Part shown: positions 43,014 through 55,292 of the stretch, piece by piece
Position numbering within the stretch: the first letter of the stretch is position 1
How the letters are laid out: each line of letters opens with the position of its first letter
The notes under the pieces: generated by a model
What the model was told of the DNA's origin: nothing
The model's database searches: none
The model's input: only the letters and a program-made list of their open reading frames with translations
NCBI GenBank assembly: GCA_023014365.1
Contig: JAEBUN010000071.1
Coordinates: forward strand, 1-64,000
Reading direction: 5' to 3'
From: Lepiota brunneoincarnata
Lineage: Eukaryota > Basidiomycota > Agaricomycetes > Agaricales > Agaricaceae
Length of the DNA: 64,000 bases
Made by a program: the position numbers and the translations under genes

Positions 43014-43042
43014 CCCCTGATTTTCTCACGCATCCTCTTCCA

Positions 43043-44746
43043 ATGTCCCTCGCACAGGCTGAAGCTGCCCCAGGCCAGGCTGAGAGCATATACAAGCAGA
43101 TTCTCGAAGACAATCCAAACACTGCTGATCCCCAGATCCTTCGCGATAAGGAGGCTGCACTTGTCAAGCTTGGCGAGCTCTATCGCGATCAAAAGTGCGT
43201 CCACCACACAAATCACGGTTGTACAAGCTCATCATCCTCGTTCTAAGAAATGCATCCGCACTTGCGGACGTGATCACCCTCTCACGTTCATTCATGTCCT
43301 CGACTGCGAAGGCAAAGACCGCTAAACTCAGTCCGTCTCATCCCTTCTCTTGTAATCCCCTTTCACCCACTCTCTCCCTCTCTAGTTCGTACCCTCCTTG
43401 ACTTTTTCTCCGCTATTCCGGACAGCCAGCCCATTCAAATACGCACACTCACCGACAACATTGCATGGGCAAAGTCAGAGAAGCGTGTCTTCCTCAAACA
43501 CAGTCTTGAAACCCGTCTCGTCAGCCTGTACGCTGCTCTCACTCTTCCCCTTTGTGCAAGCCCTGAATTCCCACAGACAGCTGGAGTCTCAGCAGTTCCA
43601 GGCCGCCCTCACTCTCATTGACAATCTTCTCACTGAACTCAAGCGCCTGGACGACAAAATGATCCTCACCGAGGTTCATCTTCTCGAGTCTCGTGTCTAC
43701 CGCGGAATTGGTAATTTCCCTAAAGCCAAGGTAAGCACGAAGCTCTAACTTACAGGATCACCAATCTTCATCTTTATAGGCCGCCCTCACATCTTCCCGA
43801 ACGGCCGCCAACTCGATTTACTGCCCACCCACTCTCCAAGCTTCCCTCGACCTCCAGTCCGGCATCCTTCACGCCGAGGACAAGGACTACACGACCGGTT
43901 ACTCCTATTTCTTCGAGGCGTTCGAAAACCTATCGTCTCAAGGTGACGATGGTGCCCTCGACGCTCTCAAATACATGCTCCTGTGCAAAGTCATGCTAAA
44001 CCTGGTGCGTTTCGCAAAATTGTTTCGTAGCCCGCAACTCATGTTATTCTAGCCCGAAGACGTCGCCTCACTGCTGACAAACAAACTCGCCGTGAAATAC
44101 GCACACCTCCGGGAAGTCGAAAGCATGCGCGCCATCGCACGAGCTCACCAGGAACGCAATCTCGCGGATTTCGAAAAGGCCCTTTTCGATTATAAACACG
44201 GTATGCGATTTTAATTTCGTAAGTTCAAATGCTCACATACGTGCAGAACTCTCCTCCGATCCCACCATCCGTTCCCACCTCGCCGCTCTATACGATACCC
44301 TCCTTGAGCAGAACCTCCTCCGTATCATCGAACCCTACTCCGTCGTTGAAATCTCCCACGTCGCTTCATTGGTGGGCCAAGGCCAACAAGCAGTCGAAGC
44401 CAAGTGAGTCCACCAATCATACAAAGGTTTGTCCAGAGACGAGCGCCCCTCCAGGTTATCACAGATGATCCTCGACAAGGTGTTCTACGGTGTACTGGAC
44501 CAGGGGCGAGGGTGCCTTTTGGTCTTTGACGAGCCCGAAGCTGATGTATGCCCCCGCTTTTATATATATCCTTGTTTGCTGGACTAAGACCCTTATTCAG
44601 AACACATATGGTGCTGCGATCGACACTCTTGAACAGGTGGGCAAAGTGGTGCAGTCGCTTTATGCCAAAGTGTGTCTTATTCTTGTTTACTTCCTGTTTT
44701 CGTTTCGTTGACGCATGGGATTGGACAGACCGTAAAAATAGCATAA
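43043..44746 (+). CDS. RPN6: 26S proteasome regulatory subunit Rpn6 (PSMD11)
   Basis: A PCI-domain lid subunit that clamps lid and core in homologues. Exons read in order: [20 protein letters not shown] and [35 protein letters not shown] cut as [132 protein letters not shown], the PCI part [20 protein letters not shown] and [40 protein letters not shown], and [20 protein letters not shown]. The last short exon (44729-44746) gives TVKIA and stop. Introns are small and numerous. Shares its promoter with RPN7. Confidence 0.92.
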
Positions 44747-46190
44747 TACCGTATTATAGGATGATTCCTGCTACCCTGCCCAAGCTATCCGGAAAGTTAA
44801 CAAGCTGTGGCGCTATGCCCGCCCATTAAGTCTAACCAATGCAATCAGTAACATATACCCGCAGAGAAGGGGGGTTTGTGGACTCAACCTCACGGATAGA
44901 GGAATATACAGTACCTGACGCGGCCGTACCGACCTTGGAGCGGGAAACGGCCTGTCCATATGAGATAACCATATCACCTCAATTCTCGTGCGTTAGCTTG
45001 CGATTCAATATCCCCACCATCAGCCACGCTCTCTGGCTCTCTAGTTAAGTCGACTGGCTGCCAAAGGGAGCGCTCAACATGGGACTAAAATAATAGGGAA
45101 GCTCTCACAGTAATCAAAGTGACTAGCCAAGCCCCGTTCGCTCGGCCCTCAGCTCCCTATCCCGGATCATGCTCTATGAACCATCAATCCAGTGTGGGAA
45201 TAGCAACTCCAGCCTGACAGCGGAGTCGCCATTACGAGCCTGCGATTCCCTCAGTAGTTTCTTTCCCCCGATGCCCTTTACCAACACTGGTTGTGGAATT
45301 GTCTCTGATTCATTCCGCACTGATTTCGTTTCCATCTCTGCACGCACAGCACGTTATTTTACTCAGTAATCCAAGAAAAGAAAAACTATCACCGGGTATC
45401 AGCACACCCTCATCATGCCTCTTCTTTTGATGGTGTGGAGCTGTTGGGAGGAATACCAGATATACTGACGGTGGCACAGGACTTGGCAAAGGACTTGGCA
45501 CAGGACCCAGATCAGCTTCTCGAAGTGATTTCATGAGGGCGTGAAAGAAACTACCCTCGGAGACGTTTCCTGATGTATTGTAACCGACCTCTGCCTTCTC
45601 GTTCTTTCCGTCTGGTAAGATTTGACGTAACTTATAATGAGACACAAATTGGGTTGGTTAATTTGCTTGCACGAACTTGTAAATGAGCTTTGCGTCTAGG
45701 ATTTGGCACTGTACCCCGAGATTGCTATCAGTTCGGCGGCTCCCCCCAGAATATCAACATCCTATCACTGCACCACCACGCGCTTGCCAGGCCATTCCCA
45801 CAGCCTTTTCTTCACAAATTCTGCGATACACGCCGCCATGCAGATGCAAGTAGATAACAATCAGAATGTGAGAAATACGAAGCCAGGGGTGGGGAGCAAG
45901 GAAGCAACTGCCGCGGCACTAAGACATCGTTTGTGGCAGAGTCGAGGTCCTCGGAATAGATTGACCAAGTACGGACAACAATTACCCAGATTCTGCCAAC
46001 CCATTCCTCTGAACTGTAACCATCGCATGATCACAACAATCAATCCTCTCAGCATCGTCGCTGAGAATCCAGGATACACTGATATTATGTGTGGCATTGC
46101 CCGAATGAATCTATCAAATAATTCGCTTCCATTCACACGTTCTGTAGTGTAAAGCACTTGTCGCCTGCTGCATGCTTGTCGCTGCTCCTT
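44747..46190. other. Spacer, no gene recognised
   Basis: The 149-codon frame at 45703-46152 has no domain or splice support. Nothing else is supported. Confidence 0.45.
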
Positions 46191-46194
46191 CGCT

Positions 46195-49100
46195 ATGGTC
46201 CCTGGAAAGCCTTCCACCATATCCCAAAGGTCCCTTACCCATGATCCAGTTCTCAAACGGCGACTACTGCTCCAACTACTGGCATTCCTTGTTCTGGAAA
46301 CCGTATTCATCGCTCTGGTGGTCGCGTGCTTGCTTGATCCAATCTTGTGCAACTTCCCCGTTTCTTCCACCCAGGCAAGAGCTGGAATTACCGTTGTTTT
46401 TATCATCTGGCACACAATCGCTATCATGAATGCGCAGAATATCGTCCTTCATGGATTCAGTAGTGAATGGTATCGCCGCTTCCTTAAAACCCAGGGACTA
46501 GTACCTGGACATACAGACCTTGTCTCGACCACCACGTCCAGTATTTTGGATCGTGTTAAATATTTTTTAGCCAAAGAAGCAAGCCTCACCTATCGCCTAT
46601 CATTTTTGGCTTCTTGGGCGCTCATCGCTCTCCAAGGTATCGCGCCTGGAGCAATCAACCTCGACAGTGCCCCATCGTTCACACCAGCAGCACTCAATGT
46701 GACCAATTTTACCATCACCCATGGTGATCCACAGCGTGATCGGGGTCTCCTTGGTCCTATTATACGGGCTAGCTTTGTGCTCGACATCGAGCAGCAAATG
46801 GGATCTTCATTTGGATTTTCCACAGACGATAACATGATCGTGGGGTGGCCGAATGTATCCGTTAACGACCTACCTGGAGAGCTCCAATTCGAAACTGACG
46901 TTTTAACATTTAACGTCTCATGCTGGTGGGAACGCCCTTCGGTGAACACAACGGAATGGAACACTACATGGTCTGCTGGTGGCCATGTCTGGTATCCATA
47001 TCTTACACCGTTCACAGGCCTAGAAATGTTTGGAGGTGAGTCAGCTGGTGATCAGCTTGAGGTTCGCCTCTATACCCCTTGGCTGACTCGGGATCATCTC
47101 AAAGGAATGATGGCAATGTATCGCTTTGATATCAACCAGCCTCATCCCGTCAAGGATGATGCTCCAAACCTACTCGGCGCGGTGCCGGCAGTCGGTCTAT
47201 CTGGATACGTCTTCTTCGGCAGGAATAGCTCGGTTCCTTATGATTTCAAGTCTAGGAGCAGAACGTTAAATTTCGACGGCCTGCCGACGTTGTACGACCC
47301 TAAGGGTTTCAACTTCACGGACATCAAGCAGTTGTCAGCACATTTCCAAACTCCACTCGCGACTTTCCTTCTCTGCGATCCACACGCACAGATTTTGGAC
47401 GGGGTGGCTTCGCTCGAACCAATAAACAAGACCATCAAGGTCGTATCAGCGCGTCCAGCAGTCAATGGTGTCCCGAAGGTCGGCAACATTTCCCCAGATG
47501 CTGCAAATGCATTGCTGGCCTTGAGTCTAATGGACGTAATGGAGACAGACGATGATATAGCAGAGATGCGTATGGGAGCCCGTGCAGCGAGCGCACTGCT
47601 CAACGACACCTCGCTGAACTTCGACCCGCCAAAGAAAGGTTCGAGTGTTAAACTCTATGACGTTGGCATATTGCCGTTGGAGGATATCGAGCGTAATCTC
47701 ACCAAATATCTGAACTCTGCCGCTAAAGCATTTTCGTCTTATATCAGGGATTATGACAAAGACCCTTCTCCAGATTCAAACCTATTTTTGGTTAGCACGC
47801 AGGGAACATCTGAGAGTCCCAAGTCAGCGCTGCTTGCCAACAAAGGGTTGATGGTCACGACGATCGTGCTCGATGTCTTCATTGCGCTTGTATTGATTAT
47901 GGAGTGCTTTTTTATGAAGGTTTGGAGGGTGCCCGGGTTCAAGCTAAAGAACCTTATGAAGTATGGACGGCTGGGGAGCTTTGAGAGGAAAAGGTATGTT
48001 TCCGTTTTTTTTTCCTTACCATAGCCTATGGACTCCGATCGCGATGCATAGATCAGTCAATGAGGTAGCAACCGAGCTGTCCGTTGGGAAACCCGGGCTC
48101 AACGGCCTCGCCGCCCGCCTCGTCGGCTTCCTCGTACTCGAGTTATCATTTACAATCCTTGTGCTCAAGTGCGCCGCCCAACCGATCTTCATTTCTCTCC
48201 CCCTCTCTGCAACAGAAGTTCGAGGTGGATTCACGGTTCTGTTCATTCTTTGGCACACACTCGCAGTCTTCCTCCTATCTGGCCCTACCGCGTTTGCATT
48301 CAGTAGTGAATGGTCTCGCCAACGACAGGAGGGCAATCGTTTCGTTTTAGGATCCGCAGATCGCGTTTCCAGGTTGACATCCGGTGCAAATGACCGTGCA
48401 AATTATTTCTTCGGGCATGGGAAGCCTACCTCAACATTTCGGGTGGCATTCATTTTATCCCTCCTACTGGCGGCATTGACTTCTTTTGCCCCTGGCTCTT
48501 TATTCGTGGACAGACGCATAAGGGCCGTCGAGATGAACGTAAATATTGCAGACTTGATGGATGTGGACTCTGGGCAGGCTCCAGGGGATTCAGACAATGT
48601 GGACTATTTGTCGGATAGGGCGCTTGTTTTGGGGATGTTGGAGCATCATGAAGACATCATATTTCAGTATGATGTTGAGCCGAACTGGATTACGGCGTGG
48701 CCCAACCGGAGCTCTGTTAGTAACGTGGTGGGTAATGTTGAATACCCAACAGACGTGATAGCGTTCAAGTATAACTGCACATGGGAGCTACCTCGTATCA
48801 AGGCTGGGGATGATACGAGGTGGATCCTCGGTGATGATGCCTGGGTACCTTGGGGCGAGCCATTGGACCATATGGATTATCGTGGAGGTAATTTTGACTT
48901 ATTTCATGTTCAAGTGAATCTCTGATGGCGGTGCAGGAGTATTGCCAATGTTTCGTATGGATCTAGACATCCAGCCTGACGCACGAACTGCGTACCTATT
49001 TGTCGGTACAAATGATTCGTTCCCCGTTAGCAACAACACGAACGAAAGATCCATCATAAATCTCAATGGCCTACCGACACTCTACCATCCGTCGGGGATA

Positions 49101-49828
49101 GACATTAACGATTCGGACACTGGATCTTCACATTGGATCTCACCACTTTCCTCATTCCTCCTTTGTGACCCTCAAATCGCGATCTCGGGAGGTCGTGCTC
49201 AGTTGAATATAGATAACCAGTTAAAAGTCGTTGAGTCTGGCAACCCGCCTATAGGAAATATACCCCTCGCAACCGCCATCATCATCTTCTCGTTCTCGCT
49301 CACCGAAACGCTCGACATCCCTGATGAAACTTTCAACACATGGGCGACACCTCTCTCCACACGGGTGTTCTTGACCGACACGTCCATGGTATATGACAAC
49401 TTTCCCCGAGGTGTTCCTGTGCGCGACCTGGACACCATCAACACCAATCTCGACAGTTTTTTCCTGTCTTCTAGTAAAGCATTCACGGACGGAATGCATG
49501 TCGACGCTACGGATGGATCAAGATTCAAGCCAAAATTGACCTCCATTGTAGGCGTTGGCGAGGTGGAGGAGTTGGCTCTAATTGGCACCACTTCATTGGG
49601 GATTGTAGCGCTGTCTCTCTGGGTGCTTGGAATGGTGATGTTTGGGTGGTTAATGTGGATGATTACGAAGGGGGAGGGAGTTCCATTTGATTTGGTGCAC
49701 TTGGTAGAGGTTTTGAGGGACGAGCACTTGGATGAGCCTAAGAAGTGCGTTTCTAACCCGGAGACGATAAATACCTGACCGTCTTCCACAGATCATCTTC
49801 TCTCGGCGATATCATTGATATTTCCTGA
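46195..49828 (+). CDS. Two-module membrane glycoprotein of unknown function (about 1168 aa)
   Basis: Exons 46195-47993, 48025-48887, 48937-49744 and 49792-49828 join in phase, fusing two related modules into one protein. Module 1: hydrophobic spans LLLQLLAFLVLETVFIALVV and AGITVVFIIWHTIAIMN, the shared motif GFSSEWYRRF, LVPGHTDLVSTTTS, a third span, a long ectodomain rich in N-glycosylation sequons (NVT, NFT, NTT), LATFLLCDPHAQILDG, and a last span TTIVLDVFIALVLIMECFF. Module 2 repeats this: FLVLELSFTILVLKCAAQP, FAFSSEWSRQ, SADRVSRLTSG, NCTWELP, SSFLLCDPQIAISGG, a final span near 49590-49660, and a tail ending SSSLGDIIDIS. No known domain recognised. Plasma membrane or secretory location is inferred. 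A damaged paralogue lies tail-to-tail at 50750-53772. Confidence 0.68.
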
Positions 49829-50749
49829 AAGTGGGAGCATGGGTGATGTAAAGATTCAAACTCAAAGAGGGACTCGGGTTGGTAGACACCAACAGAAACA
49901 CTTGATACGTCTTGTGTACCCCGTGTATGTGTAAAGTACCGAGGGATGTGGCTGTACATACATGAATGCATCCATATTATGTGGGAGCATCACATGGGAT
50001 GACGCGCTCCTTATCAGAACCCTGCAAAATTTAGAGCGCTGGCACACACCTTTTTCAAAACTCTGGCCAAGTTAATGAGGCCGAGAAATTCGATCTCAAT
50101 TTGTTTATATGCGTCATCAAACTCACCGATAAAACCATAGCAGAGCCAGCCAGGGCAGCAACTGCACTAAGATACGACTTTACTCGCAGTCAACGAAAGC
50201 TGCTGGGATTGGCCAAAGCCTAAAGGCTGGCACAGTGAACGTGGTGAACGGATCACCCCCCGGAGCATTTCCACCAAGAAATGCTTTGGATACAGACCGC
50301 ATAAAGCGACCCATAACCTTTTTCATATCCAAGGTAGGAAGCGGCTTCAAAAAACCCAGAAATATCTGCTAAGATCAGTCAACGTAAATTGATCGTAAAT
50401 TCGCGTTCGTCCAGATTCCCTCCCCATTCGTAAGCTGTGCCTCGGTACCTTGGATATTTCCGGTAGTCACTTACTCTCAGGCGAAAAAGGTATATATTAC
50501 AAAGGAGCTTACTTCATTTCTTCCACCCGGGAATTTGATGAAGAAAAATTTATCAGACTTTCTTTCCAGCCGTGATCCCCCTTTCGTCCAGTGACTAGTC
50601 GTTAGCACGGATCTTGTCATGCAACCCTACCGAAATAAATTTCCTTAAAAATACAGAGTACATGATCTTTTACATATAACATTTACAAGTCGCATCTGTT
50701 AGAGCTCTGATTCCTGAACAGCGTCCATCAGATGCCTTAGATCAAAGCA
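49829..50749. other. Spacer between the two inverted membrane-protein genes
   Basis: Joint 3' flank of two convergent genes. No gene or obvious repeat. Confidence 0.45.
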
Positions 50750-53700
50750 TCACCAGGGATGCCGTCCCATCAACAGCACCAATATTCCATAAGAAACAAC
50801 AGAAAGCACGTAGAGGCAGAGCGAAACAACTGCCACTTCGATATCCCCGACCAACACGAGTCTTCCAACCGGTCCCGTCCCAGCAGTTGGAATGACAGGA
50901 AATGAAATGTTTGATTTGTTTGACCCATCGACGTAGAGTCCATCCGTGAAAGCCTTGCTGGTGGAGAGAATGAAATCGTTCATATTCTGGCCAATCGTGT
51001 CAAGGTCTTGGACGGGGACACCCTGCGGAAACGCCTCCCACTCCATTGATGTGTTGCTGAGGAATACCTTCGCACTTTCGGCGCCAATCCATTCCTTGAA
51101 CTCTATGAAATCTGCATCGAGAGGGCCGGATGCTGCCAGGGTGAAGATGGTTCTTGCTGTTGCAACCGGAATGTTTCCGACAGGCGGGAGGCCTGATTTA
51201 ATCACCTTCAAGGGCTTTTGGCTGGTCACCTTTGCCTGACCACCAGATAGTTCCAAACGAGGGTCGCAGAGAAGAACCGTGGAAAGAGGGGACACCCAAC
51301 GGGAAGTGATCGAGGAGGAATTCAGTGCGAGACCAGAGGGGTGAGTCAATGTTGGGATGCCACCGAGGTTTATAATCGATCGTAAGTCTTTGTCAGAGTT
51401 AGCTGGGAATGAATCGTTCGTCCCAATGAACAGAAAGGCAGATGTTGCATCTGGTTGGACATCCAGAAAACGAACCAGTGGGAAAATGCCTGGACAAGAT
51501 ACATCAGCATCTACATGTACTCAGCACACTATGACAGACCCACCCCCAACATACGTTACATCTGGCAGGGGAGCCCTCCGCAACGCCCATAACTGCCCAT
51601 CTAGAATCCATTTTGTATCGTCACCGTTGGATTCCATTTGTGGAACTACCCATGAACAACCAAAATTGAAGTGGGCGACGTCTGTGGGGTATGTGGTGTT
51701 TTCTTTTATGTCCTGCCAATTATCGGGCCAACCCATTATCCAGTTGGGTTCCATGTCCAGCCCATATGTTATTTCCAGGCCATGCTCCATCAAATCCATG
51801 AAGCTAGCGCGTGTGTCATGAAAATTAAGGTTGTTGAAATTTCCCTGATCTTTGGAAGTATTCAACAGTCCCAGGTCGCTCAGGTTGATTGGAATTTGTT
51901 CGATTTTCTGAATATCAGAAACTGAAATGGCTCCCGGTGCCACAGTTTTCAAGAGCAACAGCAGAAGCGGCGTGAGGAATGCAATGCGGAAAACCATGCT
52001 AGGCATCCGGGTGAAGAAATATCGAACCCTGTCATCATTGCCGGACGTCAGCCGCGACACACGGTCAGTGGTTCCAGGTATGAGAAGACGTGTTCTTGCA
52101 TGCCGGAGGGACCATTCACTACTGAAGGCGAATGTTAGGGCATCAGAGGCCAACCAAACGGCCTTGCTAGTCACAAGCGCCAGCTGGCTAGGGAAGACGA
52201 GACCCTCAACCGTCGCACCCTCCGAGTCACTTGAATGATATGAGGCGAAGATCTTTGCGCCAGAATCCATATACGTATTCAGGTTGTGCTGGATGACATC
52301 AATTGGGAGGGTCCCGACATGGGCTGAGCCGGAGGATTTGGCATCAAAATTCAAGGACGAGTCATTGAGGAAGACCCGAGCGGCTTGAGAGCCCATACGA
52401 ACTTCGGCTATATCGCCATCATACCCAACTTCGCCCAGTAGACTGAATGCAAGAACAGCATTGGCGGCACTGACGGGGATATTTCCCACAGTGCCTTGCA
52501 AGGTGCTATTCGGGGGTTGGGATGCTGTGAGAACACGGATGCTGTTATCGGCCGGGGACATTTGGATACGCCCGTCTAGGACTCGGGCTTGGGGATCGCA
52601 GAGGAGGAAGGTGGCAAGTGGGCAGTTGAAAAACCCATCTCTGCCGTCAAAGTCGATGAAGTAGAACCCGGAGGGATTGTACAATGAGGGAAGGTGGTCA
52701 AGGTTCACAAGGCTCGTGTTGCTGGGGAAGGAACCCTGGAATGTACTATTCCATCCATAAAACAAGTAGCCAGATAATCCCGGACGCGCGGCTGTTGCGG
52801 AAAGGACATCGGGGAAAGACCCAGACCGGAATTCTTGGTCAGGGGAGAAGCGGTACATTGGCAACAGGCCTGTATATAAAGCTTGATTAACTGATAAACC
52901 TTCCGAGACTTCTGGTTTTAACTGACCACCGGTATATTCCTGTCCAAATTCGGGTGGTGCTGGCGGATACCAGGCGAATCCACCCGCATGCCACGTCGTG
53001 TTCCAGGAAGTCATGTTGAATGTAGGCTCTTCCCACTGGCAGCTCATATTATACAACCAGACATCACCTTGATACTCGACATCTTCATCACGATGATCAA
53101 CATCGTCTGCCAGCAATACCGGCCATTCAACGAGAACACCCGACTGCGTTTTTCGACCGAAATCAACACCCTGCTTGTGCTCAAGGTCTACGGGGATACG
53201 GCCTTGAGCAGCGACAAACGGCCTATGTATGAGTGTCTCTTTTCCCCGGGGTCGTATATCGAGTGATACCAAGCGTGGTAGGGACTGGGTGGGGGACACT
53301 ATCGACTCGAATAACACCGGGGGCGATGCTCCCCAAGGCAACCAGGGCTACAGAGGCGAAGAAAGAAGTACGATAAGAGATGCTCGCATCTTTTGCCATG
53401 AAGTATCTGATTTGATCCCGCAGTCCGGAGGTGATGGTCGAAACCAGATCGGTATGACCTGGAATTAACTTTCCCGTAGCGCCAAAGCGTTTGTACCACT
53501 CGCTGCTAAAGCCATGCAGGACGCAGTCCATGGCGTTCATGATCGCGAACATGTGCCACACATTGAACAAGACGGTAAAGCCAGCTCGTGACTGGGTTTC
53601 TGAGAGTGGGAATCGGCAAAGGAATTGGCCTGATTAGGCATGCGATGGCGAGGGAAATGAAAGCAGCTTCCAGAGCTACAAATACGAACATGCGAGTGAG

Positions 53701-53772
53701 GAGTCTCCTACGAAGTTCGAGATCATGGGACAGTTGAGTGTGTTGCAGAAGCCCAGCTTCTGCATGTGCCAT
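50750..53772 (-). pseudogene. Inverted paralogue of the two-module membrane protein, frameshifted and internally deleted
   Basis: It matches the gene at 46195-49828 along its length: RRRLLTRMFVFVALEAAFIS, HGFSSEWYKRFGATGKLIPG, LATFLLCDPQARVLDGRIQM, then module 2 FAFSSEWSLRHARTRLLIPG, and LSTVLLCDPRLELSGGQAKV to the last span. One-base frameshifts near 53600 and 53255 break module 1. Between LALVTSKAV and FAFSSEW (about 52130) the segment corresponding to the last span of module 1 and the first spans of module 2, over 100 residues, is missing but the frame is kept. The intron near 51500 sits where the intact gene has its 48888-48936 intron. Start uncertain. Confidence 0.7.
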
Positions 53773-54700
53773 TGTTCCCAGCAGATACGGTGTTAAAAGT
53801 GCACAACAGCTGCAGTCAGTGTTATATACAACCCTCGTGCTGCGTGGGAGACACCAGGGTATCGCCGCCAAAGCAAACAGTCCATGATGATTGCAGCAGC
53901 CACTCATGCCTAAAAGGCGTGTTTGGAAGAAGGTTGTTGCACTGTTAACAAGGTACAAGATAAGCCCGCTGGTCCATATCAGTCGATGCTTATCACAACT
54001 GTGGAAAATGATTTTTATCATAAATGCTGAATGAGCTAAGGTTTTAGGTTCACTATAACAACTAACAGGAAATGTGAAAAGGCGTAAATGCTCTCCGAGC
54101 CAATTAAGCCTAGCGGTGCTGCGTCCCCCTAGCACCTAGTCGCAGATAATCTGAAATTCGAATAAGTCCTGTTGGAATCTGCTAATTTTACTCAATCAAT
54201 ATGTAAGTGTGCTCACCCCATTACATGGATACTATGACAGTGTGAAAAGAAAAGATCGTGCATTATGTAGCCCCGGAGACGGAAGGCCTTCTGGTTGTTA
54301 GGACGGATCGATCATCACCAGATCCTTATTTCTCTCACACCGCCCTGATGTGCTCCAATGTGATCAGCACAACCAAAAGTCACTGAAGGAACTACGGACC
54401 CATCTATTGCACAGCTGCCCTGGGCCAAGTCCGAAACGTTCTCAGATTGTTGGGATATCCAATCGTTTTTCTGTCCTAGGTTACGTTCTCCCAGCATCGA
54501 GTGGGAAAATGTAAATGGCGGGGCTCTACTTTGTAATTTCAGATCTACTAGCGCTGTGCCCTATCCATAGGACTTATTAGGCGGTCGTGCCGATGTTATA
54601 CCGCGGTTCGATCAGGCTAGGTCGCCAGCTGGAATGCTGTCAAATGTGCAGGGACAACTGAGGTCGGCTGTAACCCCCTAACCCCGCCCCCCGACTCCGG
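53773..54700. other. No gene recognised
   Basis: Upstream of the membrane-protein pseudogene. Short frames only. Confidence 0.4.
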
Positions 54701-54924
54701 TGCCTGTGCAATACAATTACCCATCAGATCTCCAAAATAGCCCCCACAGGAGGGACTACAGCAGAGAGAGTCCACTTGCACCGCCGTCAGGTGTCAATCT
54801 CGCAACCGAGTTCACATGCGGTTGTGGAACACGACACCATCGCACCAAGATGACTCCCATCCACCTTTCAATCACAATCTCTTTTGTTTCATTCCTCTCA
54901 ATATACAATCGCTCTCAGGACCTA

Positions 54925-55292
54925 ATCATTCCAAACACTGTTACCCTGCTCGGTGAGTATTTCTTGCAAGAAATGGACATTGTGCTTGGATACTTGTATG
55001 TATTTTGTCCCGTGCATTGACAGAAACAGGCGCTGATCTCTGTTCAGGTCACTCATTCGCAGCGGTCTGTAATAACAAGTTGAAGTTGGTTTTAGAACGT
55101 CTAACTCTCTTAGCAGGGTATGATATCCGAACAAAGAAGGCTTGGGAGTGAGTCATTACGTTTATACTATTTGCGTTATCCTGACGGGAATCGAAGTGAA
55201 ACTTGTAAGTCGGACCTATCATTGGGTGACACCTCCTAAATCTTATATGCAGTTTCTAAGTTGGATGAGCAAGTCGGCCTCTTGTATCTATG
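54925..55292 (+). pseudogene. Chimeric fragment: P450 piece joined to an APN1 piece
   Basis: 54935-54976 (encoding NTVT.LGEYFLQEM) matches the minus-strand P450 gene at about 57305-57350. From about 54980 to 55290 the sequence matches APN1 at 61190-61504 with scattered substitutions, introns included (LDTC donor, HSFAAGYDIRTKKTWE exon, next intron, FDEQVGL). Retained introns show copying at the DNA level. Upstream, ATG at 54850 opens a hydrophobic MTPIHLSITISFVSFLSIYN that may be a further captured N-terminus. No complete product is possible. Confidence 0.7.

Noticed and set aside
45703..46152. 149-codon frame upstream of the membrane-protein gene
   Set aside because: Random-looking composition and no splice or domain support; it lies in the probable promoter of the gene starting at 46195.
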